From the NCBI RefSeq assembly GCF_000379425.1, contig NZ_KB902226.1, positions 1-64,000 of the forward strand: a stretch of 64,000 bases of DNA, written 5' to 3'. Below the pieces are notes generated by a model. The model searched no databases, was not told where the DNA came from, and worked only from the letters and a program-made list of their open reading frames with translations. The stretch is from Corynebacterium lubricantis DSM 45231 (GTDB taxonomy: Bacteria; Actinomycetota; Actinomycetes; Mycobacteriales; Mycobacteriaceae). The translations under genes were made by a program, and so were the position numbers. Numbering within the stretch: position 1 is the stretch's first letter; each line of letters opens with the position of its first letter. Positions 56,827 through 64,000 of this stretch are shown here, in pieces.

Positions 56827-58200
56827 TTAGATAGTCAGCTCCTCAGCAGACTTGCCCTCATCGCGCTGGCGAGCAATCTTGTGCAGGTTGTACTCCCACT
56901 CATCAAGCTCCTTCGGCAGGTTGCCCTTGGAAGGATCCTGCAAGTACTCGCGACGGGTGGCGTCGTAGTCCCAGAGCCAGTCCGCGTACTTGAACCAGCC
57001 GGTGCGCTCTGCCTCACGGAAGAGCTCGTTGCGGATCAAGCGGGACAGGCCATCAACGTGCCACAGCTCGCCCCAGAAGCGGGAGGTGGTCTGGATACGG
57101 CCACAGCGTGGGGCACGCTCGTCGGCAACTTCGCGCAGCACGGTGGTCCAGTTCAGGTCTCCGGCCTTCACCGCGTCCGAAGCGTATTGCGCCAGGCACT
57201 CGCCGTCCTCCATAGCCATGATGGCGCCGGAGGCAATGTACTGCAGTGGTGGGTGCGCAGCATCGCCCATGACGATGATGCGATCGGATGCGATCCAATC
57301 CTCGAGAGGCTCGCGGTCCGCCATCTGCCACCAGGTATCCAGCCACATGTTGCCCAGGCGACCCTTGACGGCTTCGTTGGTGTGGTCGAATGCCTGCTTG
57401 AACTCTTCGTTGTTGCCCCAGTCATCAGGGACCTCGGTGCCATTGGTCAATGCTTCGAGGTAGCGAGGCGACTGGAACACAGCAACCTGGTTAAGCAATT
57501 CACCGCCACGCAGTGGGTACTGAATGAAGTGACAACGTGGGCCAATGTAGCCGCGGACGTCCTTCAGATCCTTCATGTCCTCATCTTCAGCCAATGGCGA
57601 GGTGCCACGGTAGGCCACGTAAGCAGATGGTACTGGCTCGTCGTCGGCACAAAGAGGGCGGAATACCGAGTGGATTCCGTCGAAGGCTACAAGGACGTCG
57701 GCTTCGTCGTCGTCAAGCTTTTCGCCCGTATTGGCATCTTCAAGATGGACGGACACTCCGTCGCCGTGGTCGTCGGCGCCGGTGACCTTGACACCATTGA
57801 CCAAGTTCGCGCCTGCTTCGCGGGCGGCCTCGACGAGCATGTTCAGCAAATCAGAACGATGGATCACGAGGTATTCGGCGCCGTAGTGCTCGACGAACTT
57901 CTCGTCGAACTCCATGTTCAGGATTGGCTCGGCGGTGATGCCGTCACGGAACTGCATGCGATCTGGCAGGTAACCGCCCTCGATTGCTTTTTCCTTCAGG
58001 CCCCACTTGTCCAGCATTTTCACGCCGTGTGGACCGATCTGGAGACCAGCGCCGACTTCCTTGAATTCGTTATGGCGCTCGTACAGGGTGACATCTGCTC
58101 CGCGCAGGGCAAGAGCGAGTGCCCCGGAGGCACCGCCGATGCCACCGCCGGTGATGATGATCTTCTGTCCTGAGAGGTCGTTCGTTTTCATTGCTGACAT
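56827..58200 (-). CDS. genH: 3-hydroxybenzoate 6-monooxygenase (FAD-dependent)
   Basis: Group A flavin hydroxylase forming gentisate from 3-hydroxybenzoate with NAD(P)H and O2. The 457 residues include the FAD motif [27 protein letters not shown] (G18-G23), the DG region [16 protein letters not shown], and the GD motif [27 protein letters not shown]. Assignment to 3-hydroxybenzoate rather than salicylate rests on the genK-R-D-F-M context, which matches C. glutamicum. Start ATG 58200 or 58191. It follows genK by 48 nt and ends at a bidirectional terminator. Confidence 0.88.
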   Translation of the reverse strand: MSAMKTNDLSGQKIIITGGGIGGASGALALALRGADVTLYERHNEFKEVGAGLQIGPHGVKMLDKWGLKEKAIEGGYLPDRMQFRDGITAEPILNMEFDEKFVEHYGAEYLVIHRSDLLNMLVEAAREAGANLVNGVKVTGADDHGDGVSVHLEDANTGEKLDDDEADVLVAFDGIHSVFRPLCADDEPVPSAYVAYRGTSPLAEDEDMKDLKDVRGYIGPRCHFIQYPLRGGELLNQVAVFQSPRYLEALTNGTEVPDDWGNNEEFKQAFDHTNEAVKGRLGNMWLDTWWQMADREPLEDWIASDRIIVMGDAAHPPLQYIASGAIMAMEDGECLAQYASDAVKAGDLNWTTVLREVADERAPRCGRIQTTSRFWGELWHVDGLSRLIRNELFREAERTGWFKYADWLWDYDATRREYLQDPSKGNLPKELDEWEYNLHKIARQRDEGKSAEELTI

Positions 58201-58248
58201 TGTGGAGCGTCTGCCTTTCTATTGAGAGTTAACGTCGAATGCAGTTAA

Positions 58249-59616
58249 TTACTGAGGGTCGGTATGGGAGACCACGGTTGAGGCTGGCTGAGGGTTCTTT
58301 GCCTTTTCGCGACGCTGGATACCGGTCAAGATGAACAGCGAGAGCGAGGACAGCAACGCGGCGATCGCGAACATGAGGTAGTTCGAATTGACGCCGAGAC
58401 CCCAGGTGAGCAGCAGACCAGCAAGCTGAGGAGCTGCCACCGCACCGAGACGTCCGACGCCGAGTGCCCAACCGAGAGCGGTGCCACGGAGGCGCTGAGG
58501 GTAGAACTGGGAAATCGCTGCGATGATGAGGATCTGGGTGCCGTGGGTACCAACGCCGGCCAGCACCAGGATGATGTAGACCCAGAAGATGGATGGGCCG
58601 GTCAGGAGGAAGAGCAGTGCGATGCCGGCGATACCAGCAGCGACCGAACCTGCCTGGACTGGACCGAAGCGGTCGCCTGCCCATGCGGTGACAACGGAGC
58701 CGATGATTGCGCCAAGGTTCAGAGCCAAGGTGAAGTTCAGCGCTGCACCGAAGTCGTAGCCTGCAGTTGTCATCAACTTTGGCAGCCAGGTGCCAAGGCC
58801 GTACCAAGCCAGCAGGGTCACGAAAGTTGCAAGGGCGAACCAGATAGTGATGGTGCGGTACTTCGGGCTGAGGATGGCACCGAAGCCAGGCTTCTCGCCC
58901 TTTTCGACTTGGTTCTGCTCGGTCTCATGGTGTGCGAGGTAGTCTTCCTTAATTTCCTTATCGGAAGGAATGACCTTCATTGCGATAGGCAAGCCGATCA
59001 CCAGCGGCACAAAAGCAATCAGGAACATGGTGCGCCAGCCCCAGTGCGGGTCGAAAGGAACGATCCATTGCGCCAAAACTGCCGCAATAGAACCGCCCAG
59101 AGGCACGCCAGACATCATCACGGTCGACCATGCAGACACCTTGTTGGAAGGCACTAGGTCAGCGGTCATCGCATTGACGGAAGGAACCAAGCCACCAAGG
59201 CCGATGCCTGCGAGGAGACGGAAAATGGCGAAGACGACAGGTCCTGGCGCGAATGCACAGAGGATAGTGAAGACGGACAAAACAACGACGGACCCGATGA
59301 CAGCGAACTTTCGGCCAATGCGGTCAGAGATGCGTCCAATCAGCAGCGCACCAATCACCATGCCGAGGAAGGCTGCGGATCCGATCGTTCCGGCCTGCGC
59401 CGCGCTCAAGTTCCACTCTTCCATGAGAGCGCCCTGCACGGTGCCGTAGACGATGAGGTCGTAGCCGTCAAAAATGACGAAGAACCAACCAATCAAGACG
59501 GCGGCTAGACGTCGTCCAGAAATACCAAGAATGGTGAAACTGTTTTCTTTTGCGTACTCGACGGGTTTTCGCCGCTGCGAATCAGCGGTGTCTCGAGGTT
59601 CGGAGATGGAAGCCAT
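58249..59616 (-). CDS. genK: MFS aromatic acid transporter (AAHS family), gentisate/3-hydroxybenzoate uptake
   Basis: A 455-residue, 12-span aromatic acid:H+ symporter. Key segments: GWFFVIFDGYDLIVYGTVQGAL (the DGYD motif of the AAHS group), GMVIGALLIGRISDRIGRKFAVIG, GIGLGGLVPSVNAMTADLVPSNKVSAW and RLRGTALGWALGVGRLGAVAAPQLAG. Start ATG 59616 is chosen, since the upstream frame to 59679 crosses the operator region. First gene of the genKH operon, divergent from genR, with a GenR-type operator 41-55 bp upstream. Confidence 0.92.
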   Translation of the reverse strand: MASISEPRDTADSQRRKPVEYAKENSFTILGISGRRLAAVLIGWFFVIFDGYDLIVYGTVQGALMEEWNLSAAQAGTIGSAAFLGMVIGALLIGRISDRIGRKFAVIGSVVVLSVFTILCAFAPGPVVFAIFRLLAGIGLGGLVPSVNAMTADLVPSNKVSAWSTVMMSGVPLGGSIAAVLAQWIVPFDPHWGWRTMFLIAFVPLVIGLPIAMKVIPSDKEIKEDYLAHHETEQNQVEKGEKPGFGAILSPKYRTITIWFALATFVTLLAWYGLGTWLPKLMTTAGYDFGAALNFTLALNLGAIIGSVVTAWAGDRFGPVQAGSVAAGIAGIALLFLLTGPSIFWVYIILVLAGVGTHGTQILIIAAISQFYPQRLRGTALGWALGVGRLGAVAAPQLAGLLLTWGLGVNSNYLMFAIAALLSSLSLFILTGIQRREKAKNPQPASTVVSHTDPQ

Positions 59617-59656
59617 ACGCACATCTTGGGCGTGATGCGGGTTACAATCAAAATAG

Positions 59657-59671
59657 TTCCACATAGCGGAA
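59657..59671. promoter_or_regulatory. GenR-type operator in the genK-genR intergenic region
   Basis: TTCC-ACATAGC-GGAA, a dyad with 7-nt spacer fitting the ATTCC-N7-GGAAT site I recall for GenR. TACAAT at 59643-59648 is a plausible -10 for genR. The same core (CATAGCGGAA) recurs before genD. Confidence 0.8.
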
Positions 59672-59680
59672 GGTATCATT

Positions 59681-60466
59681 TTGATCCATCATGGCCCCAC
59701 ACACGGCTCACCCCCGCGCGAGTATCTCCAATCCGTCGACCTCGCGCTCGTACTCACCCTTATGCTGCGCGATTCAGGCTCGCTCACGATTTCCTCGGCA
59801 GCAGAATCCCTCGGCGTTGCCCAATCAACAGTGCACCGCTCTATGTCCATGCTGGTCTACCGCGGTTTTGCCACCAAGTCTGAATCCCGAAAGTACCTCC
59901 CGGGGCCGGCGCTATCGTCGTCAAGCTTGGTACCTGGCGTCGGTGCTGAACTGATCAACGCCACCGCCGACCACCTCACGGCGATGGCCGCGGAGTCCTC
60001 GGAGACGGCGAACCTGCAGGTCTTGGCCAGCAATAAGTCGCACTTCATCTATTCAGTTGAGGGCACGCAGAACGTGCGAGTGAGCTCGCGCCAGGGCCAA
60101 ATCATGCCGGCGGCGGAGAATGCGGGCGGATTGTCCATGCTCAGTGAGCTCTCCCCCGGCGAGCTGCGCGGCCTTTACCCCACCATGACCGATGCGGATT
60201 TCGACGAGCTCCGTCGCACGTTGCAGCGCACCAGGAAGCGCGGATTCGCCTACAACAATGGACTTTATGAACATGACGTGTCCGCTGTGGGCACCGTGTT
60301 GAAAAACGAACTCGGCGACACACTTGGTGCTGTGACCATTGCAATTCCAACGCAGCGATTCCGCAATGTGCACAGAGCAAGTGCGGATGTATTGATGCGC
60401 CATGCAGTGGATCTCAACCGCAGGTTGGCGAAGTTCCGTCCCCCTCCGATGCCCGGTATGGGGTAG
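59681..60466 (+). CDS. genR: IclR family regulator of gentisate catabolism
   Basis: A 261-residue IclR-type regulator. Winged HTH: SVDLALVLTLMLRDSGSLTISSAAESLGVAQSTVHRSMSMLVYRGFATKS (about 18-67), then the effector domain with ADHLTAMAAESSETANLQVLASNKSHFIYSVEG and RTRKRGFAYNNGLYEHDVSAVGTVLKNE. TTG 59681 is the only upstream start in frame, so the N-terminus is uncertain. It sits between the divergent genKH and the co-directional genDFM. In C. glutamicum GenR is reported to repress without and activate with gentisate or 3-hydroxybenzoate (from memory). Confidence 0.9.
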   Translation: MIHHGPTHGSPPREYLQSVDLALVLTLMLRDSGSLTISSAAESLGVAQSTVHRSMSMLVYRGFATKSESRKYLPGPALSSSSLVPGVGAELINATADHLTAMAAESSETANLQVLASNKSHFIYSVEGTQNVRVSSRQGQIMPAAENAGGLSMLSELSPGELRGLYPTMTDADFDELRRTLQRTRKRGFAYNNGLYEHDVSAVGTVLKNELGDTLGAVTIAIPTQRFRNVHRASADVLMRHAVDLNRRLAKFRPPPMPGMG

Positions 60467-60488
60467 GCCTTTTTACCCCCACTTTCAG

Positions 60489-60505
60489 ATTCCGCATAGC
60501 GGAAT
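60489..60505. promoter_or_regulatory. GenR-type operator upstream of genD
   Basis: Exact ATTCC-GCATAGC-GGAAT dyad, 84 nt before the genD start and 22 nt after the genR stop. Confidence 0.88.
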
Positions 60506-60589
60506 AGCTTTGTGTCACTTTCCAATCTTGCCTATGTTCGATGTCACAACCGTTTCTCAAACAGGCTTCACCAACAGGAGGTTAGAACC

Positions 60590-61711
60590 GTGAGCAGCGA
60601 AAACGACTACTCCAAAGAGCACGTTGAATTCAAGGTCCCTGAAGCGACTCCAGAAGAGCAGGCAGAGCTCGATGCCATGTACAAGCGCATGGACGAGATG
60701 CATCTGAAGCCACTGTGGCGCCAGATCGGCGGACTCATGCCAAACAGCCCAGAGCCAGACGCCATCCCTTATCACTGGGACTGGGAAGAGCTGTACAAGA
60801 TGGCTCAGCGCTCCGGCGAGCTCGTTCCTGTCGGCCGTGGCGGGGAGCGTCGCGCAATCGGCATGGCGAACCCAGGCCTCGGCGGCAACACCTACATCGC
60901 CCCTACCCTGTGGGCTGCAATCCAGTACCTGGCACCTGGCGAGAACGCCCCTGAGCACCGCCACTCCCAGAACGCTTTCCGCTTCGTCATCGAGGGCGAG
61001 GGTGTCTGGACCGTTGTTAACGGCGACGCTGTGCCAATGAAGCGCGGCGACTTCCTGCTCACCCCAGGCTGGAACTTCCACGGCCACCACAACATTGCCT
61101 CCGAGCCAATGGCCTGGCTCGACGGCCTGGATATTCCATTCGCACGCCAGATGGACACCGGCTTCTTCGAGTACGGCACCGAGAAGCTGACCGACGAGTC
61201 CACCCCTGAGTACTCCCGCGGAGAGCGCCTCTGGGCTCATCCTGGCCTGCGCCCTGTGTCTTACCCAGGTCAGCAGTCCGCTTCCCCAATCGGCCGCTAC
61301 GCGTGGGAGCACACCGACGCAGCGCTCAACGAGCAGCTCAAGCTCGAGGACGAAGGCTTCCCTGGCGTTGTCTCCCCAGGACACGCAGCAATCCGTTTCA
61401 CCAACCCAACCACCGGTGGGGATGTCATGTCCACCATCCGTGCTGAGTTCCACCGCCTGCGTCCGAACGCTGCCACCGTGCCTGTGCACGAGGTGGGCAA
61501 CCGTGTCTTCCAGCTCTTCGAGGGCTCTGCCACCGCGTATATTGGAGACCAGAAGTTTGATCTGCAGCACGGCGACATCTTCAACGTTCCATCGTGGAAG
61601 AAGTGGCACATCGAGGCCGGCGACGCTGGCGCTGACCTGTTCAACTTCTCTGATCACCCGATCTTTGAGAAACTCGATCTCGCACGTACCTACACTCCGG
61701 AAGGAATCTAA
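60590..61711 (+). CDS. genD: Gentisate 1,2-dioxygenase
   Basis: Bicupin Fe(II) dioxygenase opening gentisate to maleylpyruvate. From GTG 60590, 373 residues: [48 protein letters not shown] with iron-ligand candidates H123 and H125, [25 protein letters not shown], and a second cupin [48 protein letters not shown] lies 9 nt upstream. The frame extends to 60512 but lacks similarity there. First gene of genDFM. Confidence 0.96.
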   Translation: MSSENDYSKEHVEFKVPEATPEEQAELDAMYKRMDEMHLKPLWRQIGGLMPNSPEPDAIPYHWDWEELYKMAQRSGELVPVGRGGERRAIGMANPGLGGNTYIAPTLWAAIQYLAPGENAPEHRHSQNAFRFVIEGEGVWTVVNGDAVPMKRGDFLLTPGWNFHGHHNIASEPMAWLDGLDIPFARQMDTGFFEYGTEKLTDESTPEYSRGERLWAHPGLRPVSYPGQQSASPIGRYAWEHTDAALNEQLKLEDEGFPGVVSPGHAAIRFTNPTTGGDVMSTIRAEFHRLRPNAATVPVHEVGNRVFQLFEGSATAYIGDQKFDLQHGDIFNVPSWKKWHIEAGDAGADLFNFSDHPIFEKLDLARTYTPEGI

Positions 61712-61715
61712 TTTT

Positions 61716-62543
61716 ATGCGCCTAGCAACAATTCGTTCTCAGCAGGGCACTTTCGCCGCACGCGTCGAGGCAGAGAACTCTGCTGTCAAAATCGACGGCT
61801 ACGCTAACGTCGGCGACCTGCTTCAGGAAGAGAACTGGGAGCAGATCGCCAAGGATGCTTCCGGCGACGCGATCGAGTTCGCGCAGACCGACCTCGAAGC
61901 AGTTGTTCCAGCACCAAACAAGATCGTTTGCGTTGGCTTGAACTACGCCAACCACATCAAGGAAATGGGCCGCAACCTTCCTGCAGTTCCTACCCTGTTC
62001 GTGAAGTTCCCAGACGCACTGACCGGTCCTTTCGACGACGTTTTGGTTCCTGAGTACGCCAACGCCGAGCTCGACTGGGAAGGCGAGCTGGCTGTTGTCA
62101 TCGGCAAGCGCACCCGCCGGGTCAAGGCTGCCGATGCCAACGATCACATCGCTGGCTACGCCGTTATGAACGACTACACCATGCGCGATTACCAGTACCG
62201 CACCTTGCAGTGGCACCAGGGCAAGTCCTTCGAGAAGACCGCTGGATTCGGTCCATGGATGACCACCAAGGATGACTTCACCTTCGGCGGCGAGCTGGCT
62301 ACCTACCTCGAGGGCGAGAAGATGCAGTCCACCCCAACCGACGATCTGGTGTTTAACCCAGAGGCTCTGGTTGAGTACATCTCCCACATCTACCCACTGG
62401 ATGCTGGCGATGTCATTGTCACCGGTACCCCAGGTGGCGTCGGCCACGCTCGCGATCCAAAGCGCTACATCGGCGACGGCGAGACCGTGAAGGTTGAAAT
62501 CGACGGCCTGGGCTACGTAGCGAACAAGACGGTGTTCGAGTAA
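61716..62543 (+). CDS. genF: Fumarylpyruvate hydrolase (FAH family)
   Basis: Splits fumarylpyruvate into fumarate and pyruvate, the last step of the pathway. From ATG 61716, 275 residues of FAH fold: [54 protein letters not shown] (acidic metal ligands E and D), [36 protein letters not shown] and [34 protein letters not shown]. 4 nt after genD; overlaps the genM start by one base (TAATG), so translation is coupled. Confidence 0.95.
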   Translation: MRLATIRSQQGTFAARVEAENSAVKIDGYANVGDLLQEENWEQIAKDASGDAIEFAQTDLEAVVPAPNKIVCVGLNYANHIKEMGRNLPAVPTLFVKFPDALTGPFDDVLVPEYANAELDWEGELAVVIGKRTRRVKAADANDHIAGYAVMNDYTMRDYQYRTLQWHQGKSFEKTAGFGPWMTTKDDFTFGGELATYLEGEKMQSTPTDDLVFNPEALVEYISHIYPLDAGDVIVTGTPGGVGHARDPKRYIGDGETVKVEIDGLGYVANKTVFE

Positions 62544-63256
62544 TGAGCTCCTTCCACGACCTATCTATTGAGGAGCGACTCCAGCTCACCCGACGTGGCA
62601 CCGCCCACTACTCGGGCCAGCTGGCGCTCATTGACAACGCCGATTTCGGCCGCGATACCCTCCTCGAAGGTTGGTCCGTCTCCCACTTGGCTGCACACGT
62701 TGCGTACAACGCAGCGGCGCTGTGCAACCTGATGGAGTGGGCGGAAACCGGCGTGGAGCACCCCATGTATTCCTCTCCCGATGCCCGCGGCACGGAGATC
62801 GAGTACGGCGCGACGCTGATTCCTGATGCGATCCGCAACCTGCACGACCACACGTTGGTCCGCCTCGACGTCGCCTGGCGCGACGCGTCCGAAGAGGCGT
62901 GGTCACACGAGGTCAAGACGGCACAGGGCCGCACGGTTCCGGCGTCTGAAACCTTGTGGATGCGCACCCGTGAGGTCTGGATCCACGCCGTTGACCTGAA
63001 CGTCAACGCTGGTTTCGCAGACATCCCCGAGGTCATCTTGTCCACTCTCCTCCCGGAGATCGCGGGCAAGTGGCGCGGCGGCGGTCTCGGTAAGGGCCTC
63101 GTTTTGGTCAACACCGACACCGACGAGCGCATCGAGGTCTCCGGCACCCCGACCACCGAAGTGCGAGGCAACCTCCAGGGCCTCGCGCGTTGGGCAACGG
63201 GTCGCGGAGGCCGCGGCGTCAATGAGGACGCTCCGCAGCCACCTCGCTGGCTCTAA
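62543..63256 (+). CDS. genM: Maleylpyruvate isomerase, mycothiol-dependent
   Basis: Isomerises maleylpyruvate to fumarylpyruvate with mycothiol as cofactor. The 237-residue protein has the MDMPI N-terminal DinB-like bundle (RRGTAHYSGQLALIDNADFGRDTLLEGWSVSHLAAHVAYNAAAL) with H52, and TREVWIHAVDLN with E144 and H148, the zinc-ligand set I recall for the C. glutamicum enzyme. A short C-terminal SCP2-like domain ends the chain. Last gene of genDFM; presence of mca in the window agrees with mycothiol use. A 20-bp terminator follows. Confidence 0.95.
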   Translation: MSSFHDLSIEERLQLTRRGTAHYSGQLALIDNADFGRDTLLEGWSVSHLAAHVAYNAAALCNLMEWAETGVEHPMYSSPDARGTEIEYGATLIPDAIRNLHDHTLVRLDVAWRDASEEAWSHEVKTAQGRTVPASETLWMRTREVWIHAVDLNVNAGFADIPEVILSTLLPEIAGKWRGGGLGKGLVLVNTDTDERIEVSGTPTTEVRGNLQGLARWATGRGGRGVNEDAPQPPRWL

Positions 63257-63263
63257 GAGCAGT

Positions 63264-63277
63264 TCGCTTGACGACGA
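63264..63277 (+). other. Recurrent pre-terminator motif TCGCTTNNCGACGA (copy 4)
   Basis: TCGCTTGACGACGA begins 7 nt after the genM stop and ends 2 nt before the terminator stem. Confidence 0.6.
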
Positions 63278-63279
63278 TT

Positions 63280-63327
63280 AAACCCACCTGGAACCTTCCT
63301 ACTGCGGAAGGTTCCAGGTGGGTTTTG
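63280..63327. terminator. Bidirectional terminator after genM
   Basis: Perfect 20-bp stem (63280-63299 with 63306-63325), starting AAACCCACCTGG, loop TACTGC, ending GGGTTT with a further T on the plus strand; TTTAATC-like tail on the minus strand. Confidence 0.95.
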
Positions 63328-63342
63328 GTGTTTGGATCAGAG

Positions 63343-64000
63343 CTAGAACCTACCCGAACCGCCACCACCGGAGAAGCCCGAGCTAAAGCTCGTATTGGTT
63401 GAGGAACTCGATTGCGCAGCTTCGTGTGTTTCCACATCGCGCTGGTGCCAGGAGTACACCATCCCAAATGGAACGTAGTTGTACACGCCTGTGCCCACTC
63501 GGTAGTTGGAGTCGTAGAGGCGCGGCTCCTCGCGCTCGGTCGTGCGCTTCACGTCGCTGAACTCCTGTTCGTCGATGAGCCCGACGACTGTAGAGCAGTC
63601 GCTAAGTAACTGGACATACTGATCGAGGAAGTCATCGGCGTCGGCATCGTCGCGCAGTGCAAACGCACGATCACCGAGTTCGCGTGCCTGTTTTTGTAAG
63701 ACATCGCTTTTCGCCACGGTTTGGGCTTTGAGCATGTCGCGGTAAAGATCATCCGCCGCTTGCATGCGGGCGGGCCGGTCGCCATGTTCCACCGCGTAAA
63801 TCATGTTGATGTTTTCTTCTGCCGTGGCAACCTGCCTGGTCGTCTGCGCGGCCTGCTTCAGTGCGTCGTATTTGCTGCGATAGGCTTTGTCGTCCGAGTC
63901 TGTTGTAATCGAGTCGAAGTCCTGGACCTCGTCGTGAAGCGAGAGGAACTTATCGCGCACCTCCTCCCATTCCTTGCGCAACTTTGCGTTCGCAAGGGGC
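63343..64000 (-). CDS. DUF5129-like protein, C-terminal part (cut by window edge)
   Basis: The frame is open to the right edge; the visible 219 residues are the C-terminus. They are mostly helical and charged (REWEEV-type coiled region, DSDDKAYRSKYDALKQAAQTTRQVATAEENIN, DLYRDMLKAQTVAKSDVLQ), followed by a conserved NYVPFGMVYSWHQRD stretch and a Ser/Thr-then-Gly tail ending FSGGGGSGRF. This fits corynebacterial DUF5129 (TPM-domain related) membrane proteins, where an N-terminal signal and TPM domain would lie beyond the window. A TTG at 63981 is not the real start, since coding continues upstream. Confidence 0.65.
   Translation of the reverse strand, partial: PLANAKLRKEWEEVRDKFLSLHDEVQDFDSITTDSDDKAYRSKYDALKQAAQTTRQVATAEENINMIYAVEHGDRPARMQAADDLYRDMLKAQTVAKSDVLQKQARELGDRAFALRDDADADDFLDQYVQLLSDCSTVVGLIDEQEFSDVKRTTEREEPRLYDSNYRVGTGVYNYVPFGMVYSWHQRDVETHEAAQSSSSTNTSFSSGFSGGGGSGRF

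Overview
The window is a chromosomal segment of a Corynebacterium-like actinobacterium. Evidence: mycothiol-dependent enzymes (Mca, maleylpyruvate isomerase), many GTG/TTG starts and leaderless-looking genes, actinobacterial families (DUF4245, DUF4307, DUF6542, DUF5997, DUF5129, LGFP-type lipoprotein), a gentisate cluster laid out as genKH-genR-genDFM with matching operators, and an aroR-type leader peptide before the DAHP synthase gene. The species cannot be fixed from the sequence alone. From memory, two blocks follow mycobacterial and corynebacterial gene order: ychF...ispH-xseAB-glpX-fumC...phoH2-glyA-coaA-uppS...mca-greA, and mfd-tetR-glmU-prsA...rplY-pth.

Layout. 1-0.46 kb: end of an IS256-family element inserted in a small membrane-protein gene. 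0.7-4.7 kb: a short-form FtsH protease, flavodoxin-like protein, acetyltransferase, a frameshifted phnA and a small membrane protein. 4.8-15.5 kb: housekeeping (ychF, AI-2E-type permease, rmuC, DUF6542, ispH, xseAB, DUF4245, glpX, fumC). 15.5-23.2 kb: envelope and hypothetical proteins, a TetR/drug exporter pair, acetyltransferase, phoH2, LGFP-type lipoprotein, and a divergent LysR-substrate-domain/DUF5997 pair. 23.3-30.3 kb: glyA, coaA, short-chain Z-prenyl synthase, the aroR attenuator with aroF, mca and greA. 30.3-39.7 kb: lipoprotein, DinB-like protein, Bax1-I protein, SUFU protein, tRNA-Leu, lysI, mfd, tetR, tRNA-Gln. 39.7-45.6 kb: multicopper oxidase, MFS protein, glmU-prsA. 45.7-54.3 kb: an accessory stretch with a two-component flavin 2-enoate reductase system plus ApbE, transporters and an AlkD-like protein. 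54.5-55.7 kb: rplY-pth. 55.8-56.8 kb: an SDR gene bracketed by inverted repeats. 56.8-63.3 kb: complete 3-hydroxybenzoate/gentisate catabolism. The right edge cuts a DUF5129-like gene.

How genes work together. GenK imports aromatic acid, GenH makes gentisate, GenD opens the ring, GenM isomerises maleylpyruvate and GenF splits fumarylpyruvate; GenR sits between the two operons with an ATTCC-N7-GGAAT-type operator in each promoter region. The 45.7 kb cluster encodes a small FMN-reductase subunit, a large FMN-reductase/FMN-bind/FAD flavoprotein and the ApbE transferase that would attach FMN covalently to it.

The most unusual structural signals are (i) a word TCGCTTNNCGACGA between the stop codon and the terminator hairpin at four unrelated loci, (ii) 35-bp imperfect inverted repeats around the SDR gene with a related third copy beside tRNA-Gln, (iii) a tRNA-Leu(UAA) with a short variable loop, and (iv) large hairpins between the multicopper oxidase and an MFS gene. 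Products are named from motif recognition only; no database search was run.
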